Below are positions 50,160 through 58,251 of a DNA stretch of 64,000 nucleotides, in pieces. Source of the DNA: Pedobacter nanyangensis (GTDB taxonomy: Bacteria > Bacteroidota > Bacteroidia > Sphingobacteriales > Sphingobacteriaceae); assembly GCF_003313505.1 (NCBI RefSeq), contig NZ_QMHO01000008.1:1-64000 (forward strand), given 5' to 3'. The notes beneath the pieces are model-generated. The model was given only the letters and a program-made list of their open reading frames with translations, ran no database searches and was not told the DNA's origin. A program made the position numbers and the translations under genes. The first letter of the stretch is position 1. Each line of letters begins with the position of its first letter.

Positions 50160-52727
50160 TTATTTTTTCTTCTCTAATGCTTGCTCAATACGGTCAGATA
50201 AATCCTCTAAGTGATATTTACTTAAAGTATCTGCCTGTGAACTTGCTTTGATGGCTTTATCCAACTCACGCAATTGCCCCTTAACCACTGAAATTGCATC
50301 AGTTTGGCTGGCCGTTAAACCTGTAGGCGCACCAGCACCTCGGCCAAAAGCAGCCGCCGTACCAGTAGGAGCAGCAGGAGGGTTTACAATGGCAATTAAT
50401 CTATCTACATAAGCTTTTTGTAAGTTTCGGCGGTAAACATCAATTGCTGCTCCACCTTTCAGCTCCGTGAAAATTGAAGCATTCAGATCCTTAAATAAAT
50501 CAGAGATTTTATAAGCAGTAGCACCGTCAGTAGCTTCGGCCACAATTAAGTTGCCTAAAACTCTGGTGGAAACAATGCGTGATAAAGCCGCATTTTGCAA
50601 TCTAGAAACGACTACCAGTGGGCTTTCGTTAATATTATCTAAAATAGACTGGTCTAACAACCATTTTGGTGTAGTAAATACTTGCCTGTTTAAAAATTCC
50701 ATGGCTTCTTTTTGAGTTGCCGCAGGAGTACGCTCATACACCAAACCTTCTTGGTCTACTGTTTTAGGGTTTTCGTAGATACCGCCAATGTTTTTGCTTA
50801 CGTGGCCAACGTAACGGCCAAACTGAGTAGTTAACTGGCCGTACATATTACCTAGTTCATCATAGTTCTCTCCAGGTTGTTTAGTCCAAGTTTTGAGGTT
50901 GGCTAAAATTACCTTTAAGTTTTTGATACCATAATCACTAGCTTTCATGGCGTTATCACCTAAATCCTCATTTTGTGAATGCGGATCATCAGGGTTGATC
51001 TCGGTACCAAACCACAAGCGTCTGTTCTTAGCAGCTTCAACAGTCATCTTATCTAATATTTTCATATCAGAAGCTACCGTTTTGCTATCAGGGAAATATC
51101 TATATCCCCACTCAATTGCCCATTTGTCATAATCGCCAATGCGAGGGTACAAACCTGATTTAGAAATGTTATCCTCTGGCTGTGCCACATAGTTGAAACG
51201 AGCATAGTCCATGATTGATGGCGTGTGGCCATTTTCTTCTACCCATTTCTTGTTACGTAAATTTTCTACCGGTACAGATGAGCTTGAGCCATAGTTATGG
51301 CGTAATCCTAAAGTATGGCCCACTTCGTGAGAAGATACAAAACGGATCAAATCGCCCATTAATTCATCGCTAAAGTTAACAGTACGGGCTCTTTTATCCA
51401 CTGCTGCCGTTTGGATAAAATACCAATCACGAACCAGTTTCATCACATTATGGTACCAGTTGATATGGCTTTCCATGATCTCGCCGGTACGTGGGTCTGA
51501 AATACTCGGTCCGCTTGCATTAGGAATTTCTGAGGGTTTGTAAACGATGGCAGAGTTACGTGCATCATCCAAACTCCAGGTAGAATCCTGTGCTTTTGTT
51601 GGAGCCATTTTACCTATTACCGCATTTTTAAAGCCAGCTTTTTCAAAAGCTTTTTGCCAATCGTTAACTCCTGCAATTAAATATGGCACCCATTTTTTCG
51701 GCGTAGCCGGATCAATATAAAAAACGATAGGTTTAGCCGGCTCTACCAATTCGCCGCGTTTATATTTGGCCATATCCTGCGGCTTTGGCTCTAATCTCCA
51801 ACGTTTCACCAATTCAACCTCTTTAACACCTTGTGGGTTTAAATCAAAATCAGTATAGCCTACTGCGAAGTAGCCTACACGAGGGTCGAAATAACGAGGT
51901 TTCATAGGAACTTTAGGTAAAATCACCAATGAAGTGTTCAATTCTAAAGTAACGGAACCTGTTGGGGCACCACCGCCACCAAATGAAGGCATGCCGCCAC
52001 CGCCACCCATTCCTGAGCTTTGCGCAGCCTTGGCATAAGTTTTTACGGTTTTGATTTCCACATTGGTAGGGAAACTTTTAACATCTTGGATATAACTTCT
52101 ATCTGCTTGTTGTGCGCCAATGCCAAATCTAGATTTGAACATCGAAGAGCCAAAATAGAAAATATCATTATCGCTGTTGATATATGTAGTTACGTCAATT
52201 ACACTACCATTTTTGCCTGGCGTATAAGCAGCAATATCAAATGCAGCGGCAATAGGCTGTACACTTGAGTTTTTCAAAGACTGGTACATCGACGAGGTGC
52301 TATCGGCACCGTAAGCCCTAAAGCTCACCTTACGCATGAAAATACGGTTGTTTGGTCCTTTTTCAAAACGGATTACCGAGCTGCCAATTTGGTCGCCGGC
52401 GTAACCTTGGGCAGCACGTACCTCGGCTCCCGATTTTGAGATACGGCTTACCACCAAAATATCTCTGTTTAGGGTACTGTCCGCAATTTCAAAATAGAAT
52501 TTATCTTCAATTCTATGGGCGGTGATCATTCCCTTGCGAGTAAGCGCCTTATTGGTGATCACCTGATCATAAGGTTTTGGTTGGGTTCTGGCAGCGGTTG
52601 GAGCACCAAATGCGCCTGGGGCTCTGCGTGTGCTATCGCTGGGCACACCACCACCTTGTGGTCTTTGGGCATGTGCAAAAGTCACCGCACCAGCAACCAT
52701 TAATAGGGTAAATAAATTTTTCTTCAT
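50160..52727 (-). CDS. exported zinc metalloprotease (DUF5117/DUF4953 family)
   Basis: 855 aa from the ATG at 52727. Signal peptide MKKNLFTLLMVAGAVTFAHA, a Pro/Gly/Arg-rich linker, then the DUF5117-type beta domain (IAAYTPGKNGSVIDVTTYIN..., GYFAVGYTDFDLNPQG) and a zincin catalytic domain with SSHEVGHTLGLRHN (HExxHxxGxxH) after PAAT-like VFYIDPATPKKWVPYLIAGVNDWQKAFEKAGF and SDPRTGEIMESHINWYHN. The C-terminal 250 residues form a helical DUF4953-like domain. Probably periplasmic or outer-membrane-bound; substrates are unknown. The gene has its own terminator. Confidence 0.87.
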   Translation of the reverse strand: MKKNLFTLLMVAGAVTFAHAQRPQGGGVPSDSTRRAPGAFGAPTAARTQPKPYDQVITNKALTRKGMITAHRIEDKFYFEIADSTLNRDILVVSRISKSGAEVRAAQGYAGDQIGSSVIRFEKGPNNRIFMRKVSFRAYGADSTSSMYQSLKNSSVQPIAAAFDIAAYTPGKNGSVIDVTTYINSDNDIFYFGSSMFKSRFGIGAQQADRSYIQDVKSFPTNVEIKTVKTYAKAAQSSGMGGGGGMPSFGGGGAPTGSVTLELNTSLVILPKVPMKPRYFDPRVGYFAVGYTDFDLNPQGVKEVELVKRWRLEPKPQDMAKYKRGELVEPAKPIVFYIDPATPKKWVPYLIAGVNDWQKAFEKAGFKNAVIGKMAPTKAQDSTWSLDDARNSAIVYKPSEIPNASGPSISDPRTGEIMESHINWYHNVMKLVRDWYFIQTAAVDKRARTVNFSDELMGDLIRFVSSHEVGHTLGLRHNYGSSSSVPVENLRNKKWVEENGHTPSIMDYARFNYVAQPEDNISKSGLYPRIGDYDKWAIEWGYRYFPDSKTVASDMKILDKMTVEAAKNRRLWFGTEINPDDPHSQNEDLGDNAMKASDYGIKNLKVILANLKTWTKQPGENYDELGNMYGQLTTQFGRYVGHVSKNIGGIYENPKTVDQEGLVYERTPAATQKEAMEFLNRQVFTTPKWLLDQSILDNINESPLVVVSRLQNAALSRIVSTRVLGNLIVAEATDGATAYKISDLFKDLNASIFTELKGGAAIDVYRRNLQKAYVDRLIAIVNPPAAPTGTAAAFGRGAGAPTGLTASQTDAISVVKGQLRELDKAIKASSQADTLSKYHLEDLSDRIEQALEKKK

Positions 52728-52848
52728 CAATTTTTTGAATAAGTTAATTGCTAGGAGTAAAAATAAGTTTAGCGCTACGATAATTTCAGAATTACGTATA
52801 ACTTCTTAGTTACATCTAAAAGATTTTAGCGTAAGGGCCTATGGAGCC

Positions 52849-53868
52849 TTAATGAAGAATCTTAAAAACCAATTCTTTCAACAAATCGCCATCTGAAATA
52901 TTGCCCGTACTCTCTAAACCCTTGCTCTTTAGATCATATTCCCGAAGCAAGCTGATGATATCGAAAGTTTTTCCGGCACTAAAGGTTCTGGCAGCAGCTT
53001 CATAATCCTTAATAAAGTATGGACTCACGCCGAGCTCCCTTGGGGCATCAGCCTTATTGGGCAGATAGTGGTATTTTAATATCTTGGAAAAGTACGAATT
53101 AAGATTTGCCATGACCATGATCATGGGATTGGCTTTTGGGTTGCCCGCAAAATAATTGATGATCTGGTTGCTTTTAACCACATTTCTGCTAGCCAACGCT
53201 TTCTGCAGTTCGAACACATTATATTCTTTACTTATTCCAATATTCCTTTGGATATGGTCTGTTTGAATGGTAGTTGCCTTATCAATATTTAAACAAAGTT
53301 TTTCTACTTCATTGGCAATCTTCGAAAGGTCAGTGCCCAGGTATTCAGCCATCAAGGCAACCGCCTGCGGTTCTATTTTATAGCCTTTGCTTTTAATATG
53401 GTCTTCTATCCATGGCACTAACTTATAGTCGCGTACGGGGTCGCTCTGAAAAACAATTCCATTACTGTTAATGGCTTTGTAAATTTTCTTACGCTTATCA
53501 AAATTAGCATATTTATAGGCCAGTACCAGAATAGTGCTTGGCAAAGGTTTTTCAAAATAAGCCAGTGTAAAATCTGCCTCCTTGCTGGTCCCTTCGTTTG
53601 CCCATTTCAAATCCTGCGCCTCTTTGACAATAATCAATTGATATTCGGACATCATGGGATAGCGCTTTGCGGCGTTCATAATGGTTGCCATATCGGTATC
53701 TTTTCCGTACAGAACCGTTTGGTTAAAACCTTTTTCACCTTCAGCGAGTACGTTTGCTTCCATATAATCTACAATCTGATCTATATAAAAGGGTTCTTCT
53801 CCCTGCAAAAGGTAAACTGGCTTAAACTTTCTTGCTTTTATATCCTTGATGATTTCATCGGCGCTCAT
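52849..53868 (-). CDS. holA: DNA polymerase III delta subunit
   Basis: Clamp-loader subunit that opens the beta clamp. 339 aa; AAA+-like fold without a working P loop, as expected for delta. Matches include FKPVYLLQGEEPFYIDQIVDYME, YPMMSEYQLIIVKEAQDLK, PSTILVLAYKYANFDKRKKIYKAI and the collar domain NPMIMVMANLNSYFSKILKYHYL. A TAATTTTG box (53873-53880) ends 4 nt before its ATG and is placed back to back with the box of the divergent gene at 53965. Cytoplasmic replisome component. Confidence 0.9.
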   Translation of the reverse strand: MSADEIIKDIKARKFKPVYLLQGEEPFYIDQIVDYMEANVLAEGEKGFNQTVLYGKDTDMATIMNAAKRYPMMSEYQLIIVKEAQDLKWANEGTSKEADFTLAYFEKPLPSTILVLAYKYANFDKRKKIYKAINSNGIVFQSDPVRDYKLVPWIEDHIKSKGYKIEPQAVALMAEYLGTDLSKIANEVEKLCLNIDKATTIQTDHIQRNIGISKEYNVFELQKALASRNVVKSNQIINYFAGNPKANPMIMVMANLNSYFSKILKYHYLPNKADAPRELGVSPYFIKDYEAAARTFSAGKTFDIISLLREYDLKSKGLESTGNISDGDLLKELVFKILH

Positions 53869-53872
53869 TAGC

Positions 53873-53880
53873 CAAAATTA
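53873..53880 (-). promoter_or_regulatory. TAnnTTTG -7 box for holA
   Basis: Minus strand TAATTTTG ending 4 nt before the holA ATG. Confidence 0.6.
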
Positions 53881-53951
53881 CGATTTTCGATTTACGATTT
53901 TAGATTTGTGAATGATTGTGAGTAATTTTTGGCTTTTAGCGTTTAGCTTTC

Positions 53952-53959
53952 TACTTTTG
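53952..53959 (+). promoter_or_regulatory. TAnnTTTG -7 box for the PD-(D/E)XK gene
   Basis: TACTTTTG ending 5 nt before the ATG at 53965. Confidence 0.6.
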
Positions 53960-53964
53960 GGGCA

Positions 53965-54429
53965 ATGTCATTCAACCCTACACCGCTTAACTTGCCATTT
54001 TATCCTTTTAAAATTACCGAAAAGGATGGCATTCATTATATTTTTGATGAGGCCAGAAAGAAGCATCTGGTACTCACTCCCGAAGAATGGGTACGGCAGC
54101 ATTTCATCAAATATCTGATCAGCGAAAAACGGTTTCCGGTAAGTTTAATGCAAATTGAGGGAGGCTTAAACCTTAACCAAACAAGGAAACGTAGCGATAT
54201 TTTGATTTATACCAATACTGGAGAAAAATTGATGGTGGTAGAATGTAAAGCGCCTTCGGTAAACATCACTCAAGCTACCTTTGACCAGGCAGCCAGATAC
54301 AATTCTGTTTACAAAGCCAAATGGATTGTAATTACCAATGGGCTTAACCATTATTACGCACAAATAGACCACGAAAACAAGGGCTTTCTTTTTGTAGAAG
54401 ATTTGCCAATTTATAGTGTGTTAGTTTAG
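53965..54429 (+). CDS. HsdR N-terminal-like PD-(D/E)XK nuclease protein
   Basis: 154 aa. The core is a PD-(D/E)XK fold: EEWVRQHFIKYLI (helix 1), then KRSDILIYTNTGEKLMVVECKAP, giving the D...ECK catalytic set, followed by TFDQAARYNSVYKAKWIVITNGLNHYYAQI. This matches the type I restriction HsdR N-terminal domain family (HSDR_N_2) but it is a stand-alone domain with no helicase, HsdM or HsdS nearby, so it is not a restriction enzyme here. Families of this kind beside holA are widespread in Bacteroidota. Function unknown; divergent from holA. Confidence 0.85.
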   Translation: MSFNPTPLNLPFYPFKITEKDGIHYIFDEARKKHLVLTPEEWVRQHFIKYLISEKRFPVSLMQIEGGLNLNQTRKRSDILIYTNTGEKLMVVECKAPSVNITQATFDQAARYNSVYKAKWIVITNGLNHYYAQIDHENKGFLFVEDLPIYSVLV

Positions 54430-54444
54430 TGGAATTTAATAGCG

Positions 54445-54622
54445 CTTCATTGGGGGCTTTGCGAAGCAATCTTACAACAAATGATTGTGCAAGTTAGCGT
54501 TACGCTATTATTCTTACACCTGCATGTGTAGGTGGTTTTGAAATTGTAAATAAACCACAAATAGAAACACAACGTTAAATAACCTTTCTTTAAGATTGTT
54601 TCGTAGTGCCTCCCGCAATAAC
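54445..54622. repeat. 178-bp element with about 30-bp imperfect inverted ends
   Basis: Left end 54445-54474: CTTCATTGGGGGCTTTGCG, AAGCAATCTTA. Right end 54591-54622, reverse complement: GTTATTGCGGGAGGCACTA, CGAAACAATCTTA. Both ends are diverged relatives of the dispersed CGTCATTGCGAG...GCAATCTC word. The inside has a hairpin CACCT/AGGTG (about 54520-54537) and no open frame. It has the shape of a MITE-like or REP-pair element with no transposase. Confidence 0.6.
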
Positions 54623-54642
54623 GCAAAGTATTTTCCATAAAA

Positions 54643-54671
54643 AAGGGAGAAACCTTACTAGATTTCTCCCC
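54643..54671 (-). terminator. intrinsic terminator after purF
   Basis: Minus strand GGGAGAAA, loop, TTTCTCCC followed by a TTTTTT run, 45-70 nt after the purF stop. Confidence 0.85.
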
Positions 54672-54714
54672 TTAGTTAAAATAACGGCCATTTATTTTTG
54701 CCGTTTCATTTAGC

Positions 54715-56616
54715 TTAATATGCTCTTTGGTTGTTTCCTTCTTTCCAGTTCACAAAAGCCTTGTTTACTACTTTGTTGCCTCCTGGTGTTGGATAATCTC
54801 CTGAAAAATACCAATCGCCCACGTGATGCGGACAAGCTTCGTGCAAGTTTTCTAAAGTTTGATAAATCACCTCCACTTCTGCAACGGTTTCCGCAGGAGT
54901 AATGATTTTAGCAATCTGATCTGAAATTTCCTGAGGGGTAAACGGAGCGTAAATCTCTTTTACGTGGTTTACAATTTCCTCTTTAGGCAATTCTAGCGAA
55001 GCTTTACATTTTTGGTAAACTTCTTCAATGATATTTGCCTGCCCTCTTTCTTTCAACAGCTGGATTGCTGCATCGAAAGCAACAAATTGCCCCATCTTAG
55101 ACATGTCGATGCCATAGCAATCAGGATACCTGATTTGCGGTGCGGATGATACAATGATGATCTTTTTGGGGTGCAACCTGTCAATAATTTTGATGATACT
55201 TTGCTTCAAAGTAGTTCCTCTCACAATCGAATCATCTACGGCCACCAATGTATCTGTATGGTTTTTGATTACGCCATAAGTAGTATCATAAACGTGAGCT
55301 ACCATTTCTCCCCTATCCGCATCCTGCGTAATAAAAGTACGGAGCTTCACATCTTTAATCGCTAATTTTTCTACTCGAGGACGCATTGACAATAAATCAT
55401 CCAGTGCAGCATCATCCAAAACCTCCTTGCGCTGCAACAAAGTTTCTTTCTGCACATCCGTGATGTATTTATGCAACCCATCCACCATTCCATAAAACGA
55501 TACCTCTGCAGTATTAGGAATAAATGAGAAAACGGTATTCTTCAAATCGTAGTTTACGGTTTTCAATACTTGTGGGCACAATAGCTCGCCCAGTTTTTTA
55601 CGCTCTTTATAGATATCGGCGTCGCTACCTCTTGAGAAATAAATTCGTTCAAAAGAGCATGCCTTTTTCTCTAAAGGTTCACGGAACATCTCTTCCGAAA
55701 CAGTTCCATCTTTCTTGATAACCAAAGCATGTCCTGGTTTAATTTCCTTTACGCTATTGATCTGCACTTTAAATGCGGTTTGTATGGCGGGGCGCTCTGA
55801 AGCAGCTACCACTACTTCATCGTCCACGTAGTAAAATGCCGGACGAATACCTGCGGGATCCCTCATGACAAAGGCATCTCCATTGCCTACAATCCCCGAC
55901 ATGGCATAACCACCATCCCAATTTTTGGCCGAACGACGCAGGATATTAGCTACGTTAAGGTTTTTAGATATCTTTTGGGTAATTTCTACGTTGCTCAGTC
56001 CTTCTTTTTTATATTCATCAAACAGAAGCTGATTTTCATCATCCAAAAAATGTCCAATTTTTTCCAAAACGGTTACGGTATCGGCTTTCTCTTTTGGATG
56101 CTGCCCCAACTCGTACAACTGTTCCAACAGTTCATCAACGTTGGTCATGTTAAAGTTGCCGGCAATAACCAAATTTCTGGTCATCCAGTTGTTTTGGCGT
56201 AAAAAGGGGTGGCAGTTTTCGATACTGTTTTTGCCGTGTGTGCCATACCGTAGGTGCCCTAGTAAAACCTCTCCAATGAAACTTACGTTCTGCTTTAGGA
56301 ACTCAGTGTCTTTCATTAGTTCGGGGGTTTCTTCCTGTATACCTACAAATTTGTTCTGCACGTAACCAAAAATATCTGCAACGGCATTTTGCGCCATGGA
56401 GCGATAGCGGCTGATATAGCGGCTGCCCGGTTTCATGTCTAACTTAATGGTGGCAATACCCGCTCCGTCCTGGCCACGGTTATGCTGTTTTTCCATCAAC
56501 AAGTATAATTTGTTGAGGCCATAAAGCGCAGTACCGTATTTTTCCTGGTAATATGAGAGAGGTTTTAACAAGCGGATAAAGGCTATTCCGCACTCGTGTT
56601 TGATTTGTTCGCTCAT
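54715..56616 (-). CDS. purF: amidophosphoribosyltransferase-like protein, long form
   Basis: 633 aa from the ATG at 56616, chosen because a TAAATTTG box (56635-56642) lies upstream in the open frame. The class II glutaminase part begins MSEQIKHECGIAF: C9 would be the N-terminal nucleophile after removal of an eight-residue propeptide, as in Bacillus PurF. KQHNRGQDGAGIA, GHLRYGTHG, GNFNMTNV and RDPAGIRPAFYY follow. The phosphoribosyltransferase domain has YFSRGSDADIYKERKKLG and the PRPP loop VAVDDSIVRGTTL. The protein is over 100 residues longer than common PurF (about 470-505 aa), with extra segments in the glutaminase half and at the C-terminus, so it may be a paralogue with a different or additional role. 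Confidence 0.82.
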   Translation of the reverse strand: MSEQIKHECGIAFIRLLKPLSYYQEKYGTALYGLNKLYLLMEKQHNRGQDGAGIATIKLDMKPGSRYISRYRSMAQNAVADIFGYVQNKFVGIQEETPELMKDTEFLKQNVSFIGEVLLGHLRYGTHGKNSIENCHPFLRQNNWMTRNLVIAGNFNMTNVDELLEQLYELGQHPKEKADTVTVLEKIGHFLDDENQLLFDEYKKEGLSNVEITQKISKNLNVANILRRSAKNWDGGYAMSGIVGNGDAFVMRDPAGIRPAFYYVDDEVVVAASERPAIQTAFKVQINSVKEIKPGHALVIKKDGTVSEEMFREPLEKKACSFERIYFSRGSDADIYKERKKLGELLCPQVLKTVNYDLKNTVFSFIPNTAEVSFYGMVDGLHKYITDVQKETLLQRKEVLDDAALDDLLSMRPRVEKLAIKDVKLRTFITQDADRGEMVAHVYDTTYGVIKNHTDTLVAVDDSIVRGTTLKQSIIKIIDRLHPKKIIIVSSAPQIRYPDCYGIDMSKMGQFVAFDAAIQLLKERGQANIIEEVYQKCKASLELPKEEIVNHVKEIYAPFTPQEISDQIAKIITPAETVAEVEVIYQTLENLHEACPHHVGDWYFSGDYPTPGGNKVVNKAFVNWKEGNNQRAY

Positions 56617-56634
56617 TGATTGTGAATGAAGGGG

Positions 56635-56642
56635 CAAATTTA
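56635..56642 (-). promoter_or_regulatory. TAnnTTTG -7 box for the purF-like gene
   Basis: Minus strand TAAATTTG, 18 nt before the ATG at 56616. Confidence 0.55.
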
Positions 56643-56730
56643 CCCTTTTGCACAATGAAAACCTAGTAAGAAAATACTTGATTTTCTACGGATACATCAT
56701 TTTTGTGTTATATTTTTGAGAAAGAAAAAG

Positions 56731-57555
56731 TTACACTTTAACTTTTATGGATTTGATGCTTCTTTCTAAAAATACCGAAGCGTGTTCATCGAACGTTTGG
56801 GTATCCCCGGTGGTGTAAAAAGACTGCATGCTTTGCTGTCCTAAATGCGCATTTACCTCAGGGTGTCTTTCCAGATAGTTGAGCAAACTTTTGGCTACAA
56901 TATCACCTTGGGCTACCACGTTAATGTTTGCACCAATTTGCGCCTTTATTTTAGGCACCAACAGGGGATAATGTGTGCAGGCCAGCAAAATTGTATCTAT
57001 TTGGCTTGATTGCCGCAATAACTCATCCAGGTATTTCCTAACAAAATAATCAGCGCCTTCGTTTTCATGTTCGCCATTTTCGATCAGTGGCACCCACATG
57101 GGGCAACTTTGCTGATATACCTTAACTTCGGGAAAAAATTTATGTATTTCAATCAAGTAGGATTCGGAACGCACAGTTCCCCTTGTTCCCAATACGCCTA
57201 TTGATTTGCTTTGGCTCATCTCGCCAATTACTTCTGCCGTGGGCCTAATTACGCCCAACACTTTATTTGAAGGGTATTTTTTGGGCAAATCAAGCTGTTG
57301 GATATTTCTTAAAGCTTTAGCGGATGCGGTGTTACACGCCAAAATCACCAAGGGGCAACCCTGGGCAAATAGCCATTCTACGCATTCTAGCGTGTACTGG
57401 TAAACCGTATCAAAAGAATGATCACCATAGGGCGAGCGGGCGTTATCCCCTAAATAAATATAATTGTAATTGGGCATTTGCTGGGCTATAGCTTTGAAAA
57501 CCGTTAAACCGCCAAATCCGGAGTCAAATACACCTATCGCATTTTCAACATTCAT
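56731..57555 (-). CDS. murI: glutamate racemase
   Basis: Makes D-glutamate for peptidoglycan. 274 aa; IGVFDSGFGGLTVF at the N-terminus, the two catalytic cysteines C74 in LACNTASA and C193 in LACTHYPLL, YLGDNARSPYG and GVLGTRGTVRS are all characteristic. Cytoplasmic. The unusual point is its 5' side: a full terminator-like hairpin with seven T ends only 5 nt before its ATG (see 57561-57593), leaving no space for a promoter between them. It must be read by readthrough from the ompH/bamA transcript or from a promoter upstream of or within the hairpin. Confidence 0.93.
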   Translation of the reverse strand: MNVENAIGVFDSGFGGLTVFKAIAQQMPNYNYIYLGDNARSPYGDHSFDTVYQYTLECVEWLFAQGCPLVILACNTASAKALRNIQQLDLPKKYPSNKVLGVIRPTAEVIGEMSQSKSIGVLGTRGTVRSESYLIEIHKFFPEVKVYQQSCPMWVPLIENGEHENEGADYFVRKYLDELLRQSSQIDTILLACTHYPLLVPKIKAQIGANINVVAQGDIVAKSLLNYLERHPEVNAHLGQQSMQSFYTTGDTQTFDEHASVFLERSIKSIKVKV

Positions 57556-57560
57556 GTCAT

Positions 57561-57593
57561 AAAAAAAGCGGAATTAAGCTCTCCTAATTCCGC
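57561..57593 (-). terminator. terminator hairpin directly before murI
   Basis: Minus strand GCGGAATTA, loop, TAATTCCGC followed by TTTTTTT; the T run ends 5 nt before the murI ATG. It closes the ompH gene and could attenuate murI. Confidence 0.8.
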
Positions 57594-57618
57594 CAGTTAA
57601 AATTCATTTATTTAAAAA

Positions 57619-58215
57619 CTATGGTTTTTTAGTTGGCCCTGCGGCAGGTTTTGAGGCTGCTGGAGCGCTTGCCGAAATTCCCAATTTAGCTTTAATTGCG
57701 GCGGTAATATCTTCGCCACCATCAAAATATACCAAGTTGTTGAAACCTTGCGAGGCAGCAGTATCAAAAACATAAGCCAAACCTTTTTCTTTTGCAATTG
57801 AATTGATCGCGGTAGCTACTTTTTGTTGCAAAGGAGGATATAATTCTGATTGTTTATCTCTCAGGTCTTTATCTGCTTTTGTACGTGCATCTTCAATTCT
57901 TTTTTGCAAGTCCTGCAACTCAACTTGAGCGGCTTGTAGTTCTTTAACCACTACCTCTCTATTGGCCTCACTCAAGGTTCGCTCTTTTTCTTGAAAACCT
58001 TTTAACTTAGTTTGATATTCAGCAATCATCTTGTCAATTTCAGCTTGCTTTGATTTTGCTAAATTTTCGATAGTAGTGGAAGCGGTTTTGGCTTCTGGCA
58101 ATACTGCAAAAATCTCGTCTGAGTTTAAATGACCTAATTTTTGTTGAGCGTTTACAACCTGAGTAGTTAAAAGTAATCCCGCAGCTACAAATAATCCTTT
58201 AATTAACTTTTTCAT
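57619..58215 (-). CDS. OmpH/Skp-family periplasmic chaperone (second copy)
   Basis: 198 aa. Signal peptide MKKLIKGLFVAAGLLLTTQVVNAQ, a first strand KLGHLNSDEIFAVLPE, then long charged helices (AEIDKMIAEYQTKLKGFQEKERTLSEANREVVVKELQAAQVELQDLQKRIEDARTKADKDL) that form the tentacles of Skp, and a returning beta strand AYVFDTA. The C-terminal 25 residues are Ala/Pro/Lys-rich. Skp carries unfolded outer-membrane proteins to BamA. It is the second of two ompH genes downstream of bamA and is followed by the terminator before murI. Confidence 0.9.
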   Translation of the reverse strand: MKKLIKGLFVAAGLLLTTQVVNAQQKLGHLNSDEIFAVLPEAKTASTTIENLAKSKQAEIDKMIAEYQTKLKGFQEKERTLSEANREVVVKELQAAQVELQDLQKRIEDARTKADKDLRDKQSELYPPLQQKVATAINSIAKEKGLAYVFDTAASQGFNNLVYFDGGEDITAAIKAKLGISASAPAASKPAAGPTKKP

Positions 58216-58251
58216 TTTTTATTTTTCCTAATGTTTGTTTTCTATTGTGTG

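Larger units (their letters stand above)
54430..54714. other. gap between the PD-(D/E)XK gene and purF
   Basis: No gene. It holds an inverted-repeat element (54445-54622) and the purF terminator (54643-54671). Confidence 0.7.

Noticed and set aside
53965-54429. Type I restriction enzyme subunit
   Set aside because: Only the N-terminal nuclease-like domain is present, with no motor domain, methylase or specificity gene nearby.
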